DNA of 10,558 nt from JBDHUX01 sp039809405. GTDB taxonomy: Bacteria; Patescibacteriota; Gracilibacteria; Absconditabacterales; Absconditicoccaceae. The stretch lies in contig JBDHUX010000029.1 of assembly GCA_039809405.1 (NCBI GenBank), positions 1 through 10,558 on the forward strand, in the 5' to 3' direction. Shown piece by piece: positions 1-9,107 of this stretch (its first letter is position 1; each line of letters starts with the position of its first letter). Both the position numbers and the translations under genes were made by a program. The notes beneath the pieces were generated by a model. That model worked only from the letters and a program-made list of their open reading frames with translations. It ran no database searches and was not told where the DNA came from.

Positions 1-684
1 TGAGCACTTGATAAAGACAAGAGTGTGTTCATAGCAGAAAATGACTTATCCAAACTAAAAGATTACAGAACTATAGGCTGATATACATGATCAAATCTTG
101 CTGAGTATCTTGGAGATAAGAAATTTTGGGATTTTATGAATACATCAGAAGAATGAAATAAGCTGTTGTATCGCTTACTATCTATGGATAAGAAAGAAAT
201 CAGTAGATGGGTATGAGAAAAAAATGTAGATACATTTATCAATAATAGGAGTAATAAATCAAATATGTTATGATTGATAAATGGAGTAAAAGACTGACAA
301 ACAGTAGCTGCAAGCATATCTCCAAATATGAAAAAGGATTGATTTATATTGTATTGAGCGGATGTAAAAAATGTCGAGTGAAAAGATGTATATGAAAATA
401 TAAATACTTTATATGTAAAACAAGATAGTGTAAGTAGTATAAATGAGTTCATAAAAAACTATCCTCATATGTGGAATGATACGAAAAAATACTATAGTGA
501 CCAATCAAAGTACACTATAGACGAAGACAATAAGCAGATTAAATTAATCCAAAACACAACTAATGAAACAAATACAAATACTACTAATGGAAACAACCAG
601 AATACTCAAAATACAACCACATCACAAGGTAACAATACACAAAATAGCACACAAGGAGATGATGTAATTAGTGACGATCAATAA
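1..684 (+). CDS. Hypothetical protein with N/T/Q-rich tail (5' partial)
   Basis: The frame is open from the first base and ends at TAA TAA. The visible part is 227 residues and the start lies upstream of the window. About ten in-frame TGA codons must be read as glycine, the first codon of the window included. The visible N-terminal 180 residues are a mixed, charged, probably soluble region with no motif I recognise. Residues about 185-219 form a low-complexity tail made almost only of Asn, Thr and Gln, followed by a short acidic end. No membrane segment is visible, but the N-terminus is missing, so a signal peptide cannot be excluded. The next gene starts 19 bases downstream on the same strand, so the two are probably co-transcribed and this may be a partner of the VirB6-like protein. 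I cannot assign a function. Confidence 0.85.
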
Positions 685-703
685 TAAAGTAGTAAAAAAA
701 AAT

Positions 704-2809
704 ATGAAAAATAAAAAAATAATCAGATTATCTTTATTTATATCAATAATATCTATATGATTGTTGGTAAGCAGTTTTGTGTTTGCATGAGATTGATCGG
801 TTGTAGATAAAACGTACCAAGATATACATACTGTACTAGTGATGCTTGTAAAGACCATGAGTTGGATATGGATACTTATAGCAAATATGGCAGGGAAATT
901 AATGTCAAATGCCTTTGTTAGCGGTGGCATACTTTGACTAGATAAGTACCTTTTTCAAGCACGAAATATAGTAAGAGTTGTGTCAAATATACTACTCGTA
1001 GTCATACTATTTAAAATATGATACGATGTACTGAAAGACTGATCAGCAAAATGACTTAGCACTAAAATAATAAAAGTGATAGTAGCTGGCGTATTGATAA
1101 ATCTAAGTTGGTTTTTATTATGACTTATAGTAGACTTAAGCACTGTGATGACTGTGTCTGTATCGGGTATATGAAATAATATTATAAATACATCTCCATG
1201 ATTAAAGTGAGCCATAGAATCACAGTATATCTGCATACCGAAAAAATATACAGTGAACTACAAGGAAAATAACAGTAGTGTAGAAAGTATACCAGCATGT
1301 CTTACGGCAAATGGCGATGTAGCAAATTGAGCTCAAGACTATTATAACATATATAAATGAGACGAGATAATAGAAAAAATATCTCCATCACAAGACGATA
1401 TGTCTGGCCCGCTGTTCTATTTTGGTATGTCTATATTTAGATTTTTTGACTATACGGATGTAAATAGTACAGATCCAAACTCTTTTCAGGATATAACTAT
1501 ATGATTTTTGATAAAGTTTTTCTTGATGCTTATGTTTATAACTCCCCTTATAGCATTGATGGTGGTAAATTTCAAAAGGATGATAATGATATGGATCCGG
1601 TTTGCATTATCACCGTTTATCGTTATAAAAAATGTAATATGAAAAGATAGTTGATTTAATTTTATAGATAAAATATGAGAAAGTGTATGAGGAATATCTG
1701 ATAACAAAAGTAATTTTTTCAATATATGAAGTATAATCTGAGCTATATTTACACCGGTCACAGTTGTGGTAAGCCTATATATAAGTATATTTATAATATC
1801 GGCATTTGCATGACAACTCATGTCATCACAAACAAATAGAACGACATTAAATACAGAACTTGATAGTAAGATAAGTGTAGATGGAAATACAATTACATTG
1901 TGAGATGGTTGATCATTCTCTCTAGATGCAGACTTTACAAGTACCAAAGATTTTGCTTGATGAGCTATAGGATATATACTAATGACATTATTTGTGACTA
2001 TGTTACTTTGGGCAGTGTTAAAAGTATGACTATCTACAAGTGATCTTGTATCTTCTACATGAGAAAATATCATGAAAAAAGGCAAAGATACCTTTACACA
2101 AAATGTCACACTTCCCACTTCGCAGTGACCGGTGTCTTTGGATCAACTTGATAAAAATATACTTACGACGGATAATATAAGTAAAAATATAGAAAATCTG
2201 ACTGGGATAAGTGCAAACAAAAAGAAATACAAAGAAAAATTCAATGATTGGTATAAAAACAGCGTATTTTGAGAATATACTTGAATAAAATGAAAAATAG
2301 ATCCTGAAGTTAAATTTAATCCAGATGGTAATACATTTCATAGTGAGGAGTTTAATATGAAAAATATGAACCGTAATGATAAAAAAGATTTATTTGCAAA
2401 GAAGTCGTACAATTATTTTAAGTGACTATATAAAGCTATATACGACCCTGCTAAGTGATGAATAGTAGATCCATCTCAGTCTCGTACTTTCGTCCGTAAT
2501 ATGGAGTGATGGCTAGAAAAGTGATGATACGAGTACCTGGTTGATAAAAATATTATAGACAAAAATAGTAAGTACATCATAGAGGAGAAAGATGGAGATA
2601 AAGTTATCTGAAAAAGGATAGATTTTGATGCTCTTGAAAAAGATAGAAATAAATTTGGTTTACTTATTAAGAGACTTCTTGAAAAATCAAACAGCTACAC
2701 AGTTAATGATGATGCTACATGGTTTAATAGCATCATAGAAGAGGTCAAAAAAGCCCCAGCAAAAGATAATGTCAGGTTTAGAGACACAACTTACTGAGAT
2801 AAAAAATAA
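704..2809 (+). CDS. Polytopic membrane protein, VirB6/TrbL-like (type IV secretion-like)
   Basis: This is a 701-residue protein when about forty in-frame TGA codons are read as glycine. Residues 1-28 look like a signal peptide with a V-F-A end before Gly29. Hydrophobic segments follow at about 43-63, 89-110, 121-146, 268-288, 294-306, 346-372 and 419-445. After these comes a charged, presumably soluble C-terminal domain of about 250 residues. The block 'x-N-I-V-R-V-V-S-N' at 87-95 and I-N-L-S-W at 132-136 followed by V-D-L-S at 143-146 resemble what I recall of VirB6/TrbL-like inner-membrane proteins in CPR genomes. L-S-P-F at 301-304 fits the 'SP' segment of that family. If so, it would form part of a channel in the cytoplasmic membrane. 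Residue 87 is encoded by CGA and residue 299 by CGG, both at places where Trp would fit better than Arg. An ABC-type or other polytopic protein is not excluded. Confidence 0.6.
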
Positions 2810-2824
2810 TAGTAGTAGTAATAG
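2810..2824 (+). other. Run of extra in-frame stop codons after the VirB6-like gene
   Basis: The TAA at 2807-2809 is followed directly, in the same frame, by TAG TAG TAG TAA TAG, giving six consecutive stops. None is TGA, which agrees with TGA being a sense codon here. It may act as insurance against readthrough, or may be a simple AGT-triplet repeat in AT-rich DNA. Confidence 0.6.
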
Positions 2825-2871
2825 TATTTGATTTTCTTATGTAAAATAGTATATCTTTGTAGTATATAACC

Positions 2872-2877
2872 TATAAT
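2872..2877 (+). promoter_or_regulatory. Candidate -10 element upstream of tatD
   Basis: A perfect TATAAT ends 12 bases before the tatD ATG. Transcription would begin about six bases before the start codon, leaving no room for a ribosome binding site. No convincing -35 lies at the right spacing. In DNA this AT-rich, a TATAAT match is weak evidence alone. Confidence 0.3.
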
Positions 2878-2889
2878 CAAAACATTACA

Positions 2890-3711
2890 ATGTATCTTGA
2901 TGCACATTGCCATATAGATCACTTAGATACAGATCAAATATCGGACTATATCTCATCTTTTTCTTATGAAAGGTGATCATGATTAGTTTGTATATGAACC
3001 AATCTACAAGATAGTCAGCAAAATTTCCAAATATACCAAGATATATGAGATGTATGTTGTGAAAAATGAGTAAAAGTTGGTTATACCGTAGGGATACATC
3101 CTTGATCAGTACAAGATCTAAACGACCAAGCTATGATAAAAATAGAAGATATGATCAAGAGATGATCAGGAAATCATCAAAAATTAGGAGGATTTGTAGG
3201 AATATGAGAGATATGAACCGATCTGCACTATAATATAGACAGTCAAGCTCATAGTAAACAATTGGAGTATTTTGATAAACAGTGCAAACTTGCGATCAAA
3301 TATAATCTCCCAGTTGTGATACATTCAAGAGATGATTTTAAAGGAACTTTGGAAGTTATAAGAAAATATCAAAACCTAAAAGTATACTTCCATTGTTGGT
3401 GATATAACAAAGAAGAGTTGGATGTGTTGAAGTCAATATTTGAAGATAATCTGTGGATAGGTTTCTGTGGCAATATAAGCTACCCCAAAGCTACACAATT
3501 GAGGGAAAGTTTTAATCATGCATGGAAAAATAATATAAAGGTATTGATAGAGACTGATGCACCATATCTGTCTATACAATCACTAAGGTGACAAACAAAT
3601 CATTCTAAAAATATATCATTGCACTACAAATATATAAGTGAATTTTTTGATATAAATGAAGATGAGTTAATAAATCAGATAAGACAAAATTACATATGAT
3701 TGTATTGATAA
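2890..3711 (+). CDS. tatD: TatD-family metal-dependent hydrolase (DNase)
   Basis: This 273-residue protein has the normal length of the TatD family, metal-dependent hydrolases with a TIM-barrel fold and DNase activity in characterised members. All metal-site motifs are present: D-A-H-C-H at residues 4-8 (H6, H8), G-I-H-P at 68-71, G-E-I-G-T-D at 106-111 (E107), I-H-S-R-D at 144-148 (H145), H-C-W-G at 168-171 (H168) and E-T-D-A-P-Y at 221-226 (D223). Both glycines of the GEIG motif, Gly72 after GIHP and Gly171 are TGA codons. Thirteen of 22 glycines are TGA. All its arginines are AGA or AGG. The ATG is the obvious start because the first metal motif follows within four residues. There is no Shine-Dalgarno motif. 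The gene ends 71 bases before a membrane protein gene. The physiological substrate is not evident from the sequence. Confidence 0.95.
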
Positions 3712-3758
3712 ACGATAAGATTTAAATATAAAAAAATACCTAAGATCGAAATAAAATA

Positions 3759-3774
3759 ATTTAGTTCACTAAAT
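3759..3774. promoter_or_regulatory. 7-bp inverted repeat between tatD and the DUF4153 gene
   Basis: ATTTAGT and ACTAAAT form perfect 7-base arms around the two bases TC, ending eight bases before the ATG of the membrane protein gene. No T-run follows, so it is not an intrinsic terminator. It could be an operator or a small hairpin at the translation start. AT-rich sequence makes chance palindromes common. Confidence 0.25.
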
Positions 3775-3782
3775 AAGTACAA

Positions 3783-5579
3783 ATGCACTCTATAAAAGAT
3801 TTTTTTAAAACGATTTACGTGTGACTATCGTATGTGCTCAAGAATTTTCCTGTTATTTTCATATGATTGTTGGGGCTTTTTGTATTTTTGTTTTTGGATA
3901 ACCACTGATATATAAGTATCACATGAGATTATGAACTTGTTTGAAGAGTAATTGTGAGTACCATAGCAATTTGCCTATCAAGTCTTTTTGTGACTATCAA
4001 CAACAAATCCAAATGAATAAATCGATTATGGAATTCATTTGGGCAAGTTGTATCAGTACTAGTATGAGTTGGTATATACTTCGTATGGTGGAAGTATGGC
4101 GACCAAGAGATAGTACAATATAGTATCTTTATATGTTTTTTACTACTTATCTTGAAAGTATTTTTATCTTACCGCAAAGTATGAAAAGACGGCGAAGACA
4201 ACGGGTGGTATTATTATAGCACACTCATATGACATCTGATAGTTGGTTTAGTGTATGGGACGACTATCATGCTTGGTCTGTTTGCGATAGTAAAAAGTGT
4301 ACTATATTTATTTGATATAAGTAGTAGCGGGTTATGGATGGGCGATATAGCTTATTTTGCATACGTAATCGTGGCGCCATTTGTTTTTTTATCTTACAGT
4401 AAATTTATATCAGAACAGTACAACATAAATAAATTTGTACAATTTTTTGCGAAATATGTGTTAGTATCTTTACTAATAGTGTATGCACTAGTATTACTAA
4501 CTTATATAGGCAAGATAGCGATAACCCAAATATGGCCAAAAGGTATTTTAATATATATGATATACTGATTTGGAGCAATCTGACTTGCTACTTTATATAT
4601 ACTATATCCACTTAGAGATAGCAATGTAAATTATAGAAAACGACAAAAGATATACTGATGAGTGCTTATAGTATTTCTTATAGTAGGCATATTGGCAATA
4701 TATATAAGAATAAATGAGTACTGATTTACTGCACCAAGGTATATTGTTCTATTACTCCTTGCATGGTTTTTTTATGTAGGATTTTGCTCATTATTTCCAA
4801 AATATTTTCATATACAAAAAAATCTATTTGTGTTGCGGGGACTTGGATTTTTAGGTGTATTTGCTCGGCCAGTAAATATGTATCATGTAGTTTTACAAAG
4901 TCAGTTATCAAGGCGAGAGTCCGCGCTATCAGATAATAACCTCCTTGATGAAGACAATATAGTCATATCATGAGATCATAAAAATACTGTATCTACATGA
5001 GATATATCCAAACTCAGTAGTGTAGTTGATTATGTCATTGATAAATACGGTATTGGAGTGTTTGGGAAGTATATATCTTGATGAGTTGAAGATATTCTGG
5101 TTTATAACACTTGATATCAATATGACGAACGGCAAAAAATGAGAGACGATGTAATGCATAAGATATGACTATATTATGATCCAACCTATCGTACAAAAAT
5201 AGGTGATGATACACTTATAATAGATAATTATTATGATTATAATGCCTGAGGACTTTGGGAGATAGACATAGATTGAAAAAAAGTTTATAATTTTATGTAT
5301 AGTTACCCGGGATGATCTAAATATAATGATCCAAATTATAACTCTACAACTGATATATTTAGCATAAAAATAAAAAATAATCTAACCTGTAAAGTAAAGT
5401 TACAAGAGATAACAAGTGCTACGACTGGCAAATCTGCATTGTCAGTAGAACAGTCATGAGAGCCGATAAAAATACAAGGTGATAGTTGTACTTTACGGAT
5501 AAATAGCATAAGCTTAGAGAAAATAAGTGAGGGTTCTTATACTATACAGTATATGAATTGATTAGCTTATATCAGATAA
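3783..5579 (+). CDS. DUF4153 family membrane protein
   Basis: This 598-residue protein has about ten or more hydrophobic segments in residues 1-365 and a hydrophilic C-terminal third. It carries features of the DUF4153 family, whose biochemical role is unknown: an E-Y-G-F-T-A-P-R-Y block at 312-320 (Gly314 is TGA), corresponding to the family's E-Y-G-x-T-x-x-R-Y; an S-Q-x-x-R motif at 373-377 after the last membrane segment; and a following segment with D-N-N-L-L at about 384-388 and a D-I-S-K-L-S-S-V-V stretch, matching the linker seen in this family. The protein continues to a beta-rich, probably extracytoplasmic C-terminus. Seven of its codons are CGA or CGG. Codon 378 falls where the family usually has Leu, which suits Trp better than Arg. 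The first ATG is used. There is no Shine-Dalgarno motif. It is 71 bases after tatD and 78 before yraN, on the same strand. Confidence 0.75.
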
Positions 5580-5614
5580 CAAGTAGTAGATTGATAAAAG
5601 TAAAATCATTATAA

Positions 5615-5642
5615 TTGAAAATATACACTATTTTGTTATCAT
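5615..5642 (+). promoter_or_regulatory. Candidate sigma70-type promoter upstream of yraN
   Basis: TTGAAA at 5615-5620 is separated by 16 bases from TATCAT at 5637-5642, which ends 15 bases before the yraN ATG. A perfect TATAAT also lies at 5610-5615. Either could start a short-leader transcript. Matches of this quality occur by chance in AT-rich DNA. Confidence 0.25.
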
Positions 5643-5657
5643 CAATCACCGTAAAAT

Positions 5658-5993
5658 ATGAATCTAAAAGATATATGATATAGTAATGAAGCTCTTGTGG
5701 CAAGATACTTTGAAGATAAATGATGAAAGATATTACATCAGAATCGAGCTATGAGGTGATGAGAAATAGACCTAGTAGTAAAACACAAAAACGATCTGAT
5801 ATTTGTAGAGGTGAAAACTATAGATTATACAGATGATATACACTGATATATCACTCAGAGCAAGATCAAAGCACTACAAAGGTCTATAAATACCTATATG
5901 CAAGAATACGAAACAAGTTACAAGAATATGAGATTGGTTTTTGTATTTGTAAAAGATAGGAAAATAATAGATATATTTGAATACGAGTGATAG
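5658..5993 (+). CDS. yraN: YraN/UPF0102 family protein (nuclease-like fold)
   Basis: This 111-residue protein has the usual size for UPF0102/YraN, a family with a PD-(D/E)xK nuclease-like fold and no well-established role. The signature is intact: E11 in the first helix, G-G-E-I-D at 34-38 (D38) and F-V-E-V-K at 49-53 (E51, K53), which together make the metal-binding core. All seven glycines are TGA codons, including two TGA TGA pairs and the last codon before TAG, so the standard code would reduce this gene to fragments. Residue 30 is a CGA codon right after Asn29. The family normally has an aromatic residue there (N-[YWF]-R-x(3)-G-E-I-D), which argues for CGA = Trp. It ends in TAG with a further in-frame TAA two codons on. 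The neighbouring genes are a DUF4153 protein and a TPR protein on the same strand. Confidence 0.92.
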
Positions 5994-6033
5994 ATATAAA
6001 TATAATCTGACTATCTTCATATCACCATAAATA

Positions 6034-6062
6034 TTGTAATATCAATAAATTAATTTTAAAAT
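6034..6062 (+). promoter_or_regulatory. Candidate promoter giving a leaderless TPR-protein transcript
   Basis: TTGTAA at 6034-6039 and TAAAAT at 6057-6062 are separated by 17 bases. The -10 hexamer ends only seven bases before the ATG at 6070, so transcription would start at or next to the start codon. The spacing is ideal for a sigma70-type promoter. Confidence 0.35.
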
Positions 6063-6069
6063 AAATAAT

Positions 6070-7740
6070 ATGAAACAGACGCATTGGGTAGTATTAATAC
6101 TTTTAATATCTATGTTGGGATACGTCTTCGGTAGAGATAAAATTACCCAGTTAATCGAAAGCCATAAGGCAAATAAAACAATAAGCGAGACAGTTATAGA
6201 TACAAATTTAAATTTAGATACTTCTGAGTATAACAACTATACCCTAGACGACCTAAAAGATATATTTCAAAATGGAAGTGGCACAAAAGAATTTGATCCG
6301 GTTGCGAATTATAAAAAAACACAAAATATCAAGGATCTATATATAGTAATAGACTATTATATAAATCTTTATCAGTACGATAAGGCTGCAAAATATTTTG
6401 AAGAACTTATAGGAAAGACGACGGATCGAGATAGAGCAAAGTTTATGGATATATTAGTAAATAATTTTGATGGATCTCCAGTTTATTATAAACAAGTAAG
6501 ACAGCTACTAGAATGATACAAAAGTGGTGGTACCATAAGTATAGCTGATTATTATTTTTATGACATAATACTCGACTGGTTACATGGTAATTATAAACAA
6601 GATAAGATAAATAATCTCAGTGATAAGTACACATCAATAAAGAATCAATTATGGTGAGCCGTGGTTGATGCTGATAAATACAAAGACGCACCAGATTATT
6701 ATAAATTATGACTTTTGAATATGGTATTTTTCAAAAATAACTATTTTGGGGTAGCTAAAAACATATCAGATCGACTTATATCTAAAAATCCAAAATATAT
6801 ACTACCATATCAAATAAAAGCCTATATATGACTAAGCACCAATTATCCTGATATAGCTATATCACAGTTAAATATACTCATGGAATTAGATAGCGATAAT
6901 ATAGATTATTACCACCAATTACTTGGGATAGCATACTACGCGAAAGGAGATTACACTACAGCTGCAAATCATTTCTTACAAGTAAAATCAGATACCTACA
7001 TAGAAGATAAAACAAGATTTCTTATAGACATATATCGTAGACAAAAAGATGACAATAAGATAACAAGTATGTATTATGAACAATATAAGATACGGATGAA
7101 ACCAGTCGATTTTCAAGGATTTTTTGATTGGTTCGTATACGATAGGATAAGTACAAATGATAAATCTTTTGTGAATATAAAAAACTTCTACAATCAAAAC
7201 AAAGAACTATATATAATGTTTCTAAAGAAATGTATAGATATAACTAGCAAAGATCCAAGTTTCAAAAATGTATGTGATTATTGACAAGCTGGTTATGATT
7301 TAGCAAATAATGATCATGACCAAGCACTAAAAAAACTGGTTATCCTAGTTCAAAAATATCCTGATAGTCAAGTTTACTACACTATAGGAAATTTATATTT
7401 ACTTAACTGAGAGACTGAAAAAGCAAAAAAATACATCATACATGCTATCATAACAAGTAAAAATGACACAAATAAAAATAATCTGAAAAATTTGCTTATA
7501 GAGATGGTAAAGTGATCTAGCAATACATGAGACATAAATAGTTGAACGATCATAAACAAAATAAATACAGTAATTATTACAACATGAAATAATAAAACAA
7601 ATAATATAACTAACACAACTTGAGGCAGTATAGTAAATTCAACACCAAATAATATAAGTACCTGAATAAAAGAAATTAAATGAGTCACATCATGAGCTAT
7701 TCAAGAAATTGATAGCGGTGTAATACAAGAAATAAATTAA
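6070..7740 (+). CDS. Membrane-anchored TPR-repeat protein
   Basis: This 556-residue protein has 14 in-frame TGA codons read as Gly. Residues 6-21 are an uncleaved-looking hydrophobic N-terminal anchor followed by Arg, so the bulk is probably outside the cytoplasmic membrane. Tetratricopeptide-like helix pairs are visible at about 92-117 (Y-D-K-A-A-K-Y-F), 271-302 (L-G-I-A-Y-Y-A-K-G-D-Y), and 405-455 (Y-T-I-G-N-L-Y-L-L-N-G-E-T-E-K-A). Such repeats usually bind other proteins. The last 65 residues are a low-complexity Asn/Thr/Ile-rich tail resembling the tail of the first gene in the window. The first 148 codons use only GGN for six glycines; TGA appears only after that. The specific function is unknown. 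The gene is convergent with comF, with seven bases between the two stop codons and no hairpin terminator between them. Confidence 0.85.
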
Positions 7741-7747
7741 TGGATAT

Positions 7748-8458
7748 CTATCTATTATTTCTACCTATAACCACTCACCGTACTTTTAATGCCGGATAAT
7801 TAGATTTCAATAACTTTGCAAGTTGATTTATAGTGCTTCATGTAGTAGTCACATCATCTATTATGATTATATTATAAATTTGAGAAAGATCGTATTTTTG
7901 ATTTAATGCAAAAGATCAACTTAAGTTGGTAAGCCTCGCTCTCCTATCGAGTCCAGCCTGAGTACGAGTATGGTGAATTTTCTTAAATAAATCAGCATAT
8001 CTCATATCATTATACTCTGCAAATCATGAAGCCAATAGTTGTGCTTGATTATATCACTTTACCATATACCTCCTCCGTCGATATGAAGGAACATAAGTTA
8101 TCAATGTGTGTTTTTTGTCATTAATGATAGAAGACAAAATAGGATTTGATAAACTATTCAGAGTGAGTTTCTTTACAAAAAAATCTACTATACTATACTT
8201 ATGATAGTATTTCATCTGCAAAAGAAGTTTTTTTATTATATTATCATAGTAAAATACTATATCTAGTCCATCAAATTCCACTCATCAAACTTTACAGTTT
8301 TTACATACCTGAAAATAATCTGATCTCTTATGACATACGGGACATATATATGGGTGGACTCTCAATTTAGTAGAACACCTATTGCAAATCATATCTCCAT
8401 ATTTTTTACAAGATATGCAGTGTGTTGGGAATAGAAAAGTAGATATCTTATCTAGCAT
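7748..8458 (-). CDS. comF: ComF family phosphoribosyltransferase-like protein
   Basis: This 236-residue protein is of normal ComF length, ending in TAG. The N-terminus carries four CxxC pairs (C14/C17, C25/C28, C39/C42, C52/C55), the zinc-ribbon region of the family. A V-K-G-Y-N-Q-A-Q-L-L-A block follows at about 132-142. The PRPP-binding loop is I-I-D-D-V-T-T-T-G-S-T, with D201, D202 and Gly207 encoded by TGA. Seven of 11 glycines are TGA. ComF proteins are linked to uptake of single-stranded DNA in naturally competent bacteria. I chose the ATG at 8458 because the family typically begins just before L-x-F-P-x-x-C. The frame also extends to a TTG at 8524 with a hydrophobic extension, which I think less likely. 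Codon 227 is CGG in V-x-G-V-V-I, where Trp is common. Codons 127-128 are CGA CGG. Confidence 0.93.
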
Positions 8459-8547
8459 AGTAAAGTAGATAATCCTGAAGCATTCAATAATTAAGTTAAA
8501 ATAAGGTCTGATATAATTTGACAAAAATAGTATAAATGTATATAATC

Positions 8548-8559
8548 TACTATATAGTA
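8548..8559. promoter_or_regulatory. 12-bp palindrome in the divergent comF/pilin promoter region
   Basis: TACTATATAGTA is a perfect 12-base palindrome in the 132-base divergent gap (8459-8590) between comF and the pilin-like gene. A TATAAT lies just before it at 8541-8546 and TATAAC at 8568-8573, facing the pilin-like gene. Its position suits an operator acting on one or both genes, but AT-only palindromes are easy to find by chance. Confidence 0.3.
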
Positions 8560-8590
8560 AATTATTATATAACTAATACAACTTTTATTT

Positions 8591-8962
8591 ATGAAAGATC
8601 ATCCAATACTAGCAAAAGCCATTGACTGTGATCCAAGTACCATCACGGCATGATGAGACTGTACTATAAACACAAATGAATTACTTGGAATTAAACAAAA
8701 TGGCACCAACACTGAGAGTGATAGTAATATAGGGATATTTGTTCAAGATATCTTCCTTGGAGCTACATTTTTTATATGAACACTAGTGACAATAGCACTT
8801 GTACGAAGTGGATTAAAGATGATATTTGGTTGAGGTACTGATCCAAAAGCATATGATGAAGCTAAAAAGGGGGTCAAGTATTCTCTTATTGGTATAGTGT
8901 TAGTAATATTCTCTTACACAATCATAAGACTTATACAGTATATAGTATGAGGCAGGATATAG
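8591..8962 (+). CDS. Two-helix membrane protein, VirB2/TrbC pilin-like
   Basis: This 123-residue protein has two hydrophobic helices at about 54-78 and 97-119, joined by a short polar loop (G-G-G-T-D-P-K-A-Y-D-E-A-K-K-G). The layout of helix, G-rich turn with D-P-K, A-K-K-G and a second helix rich in I/V/L is what I recall of the VirB2/TrbC-like pilin proteins common in CPR genomes. The N-terminal 50 residues are polar with Cys13 and Cys24 and no clear signal peptide. Five of 15 glycines are TGA. Codon 72 is CGA within the first membrane helix, where Trp would be far less disruptive than Arg. The stop TAG is followed in frame by ATA TAA TAA TAA. It diverges from comF and has its own terminator, so it is probably monocistronic. 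A generic small membrane protein is the alternative. Confidence 0.6.
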
Positions 8963-9030
8963 ATATAATAATAATATGAAGATAGCAAGAAATTGTAGCA
9001 ATTAAAATTTCCATAAACACATTTTACAAT

Positions 9031-9056
9031 CTCTATCATTATGATAGAGGTTTTTT
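9031..9056 (+). terminator. Intrinsic terminator after the pilin-like gene
   Basis: CTCTATC (9031-9037) pairs with GATAGAG (9043-9049) around ATTAT, and the flanking AT pairs could extend the stem. A G and then six T residues follow (9051-9056). This is the only classical hairpin plus T-run in the window and it closes the unit that contains the pilin-like gene, 68 bases after its stop. Confidence 0.85.
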
Positions 9057-9107
9057 ACTTGCATTTTTGGAGAAGAAATATTATATCAGAGCAATACACA
9101 AATTACA

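Noticed and set aside
63..1236. Several 90-130 codon minus-strand frames opposite the first two genes
   Set aside because: They are antisense to longer plus-strand genes, and their composition (F/I/S-rich) is that expected of the complement of A/T-rich coding DNA.
1486..2118. A 210-codon open frame on the minus strand
   Set aside because: It is a shadow of the VirB6-like gene. TGA on the plus strand reads TCA on the minus strand and so does not stop it; the plus-strand frame has signal peptide and membrane helices.
2848..2868. Two AGTATAT copies upstream of tatD as a possible repeat element
   Set aside because: Seven-base AT-rich repeats are expected by chance at this base composition and only two copies are present.
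2890..3711. TGA read as tryptophan (Mycoplasma-type code) or as selenocysteine
   Set aside because: TatD GEIG, ComF TTTG and YraN GEID need glycine at the TGA positions; TGG is in use for Trp; TGA is far too frequent for selenocysteine.
7741..7747. A bidirectional terminator between the convergent TPR and comF genes
   Set aside because: Only seven bases separate the stop codons and I see no stem with flanking T-runs there.
8054..8524. Two separate minus-strand genes broken by TGA, as if comF were a pseudogene
   Set aside because: With TGA = Gly the frame is continuous to TAG at 7748 and contains all ComF motifs, including a PRPP loop whose own glycine is TGA.
8976..9005. A nine-codon ATG frame after the pilin-like gene
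   Set aside because: Too short, with no start signal or distinctive composition, and it lies in the leader of an intrinsic terminator.
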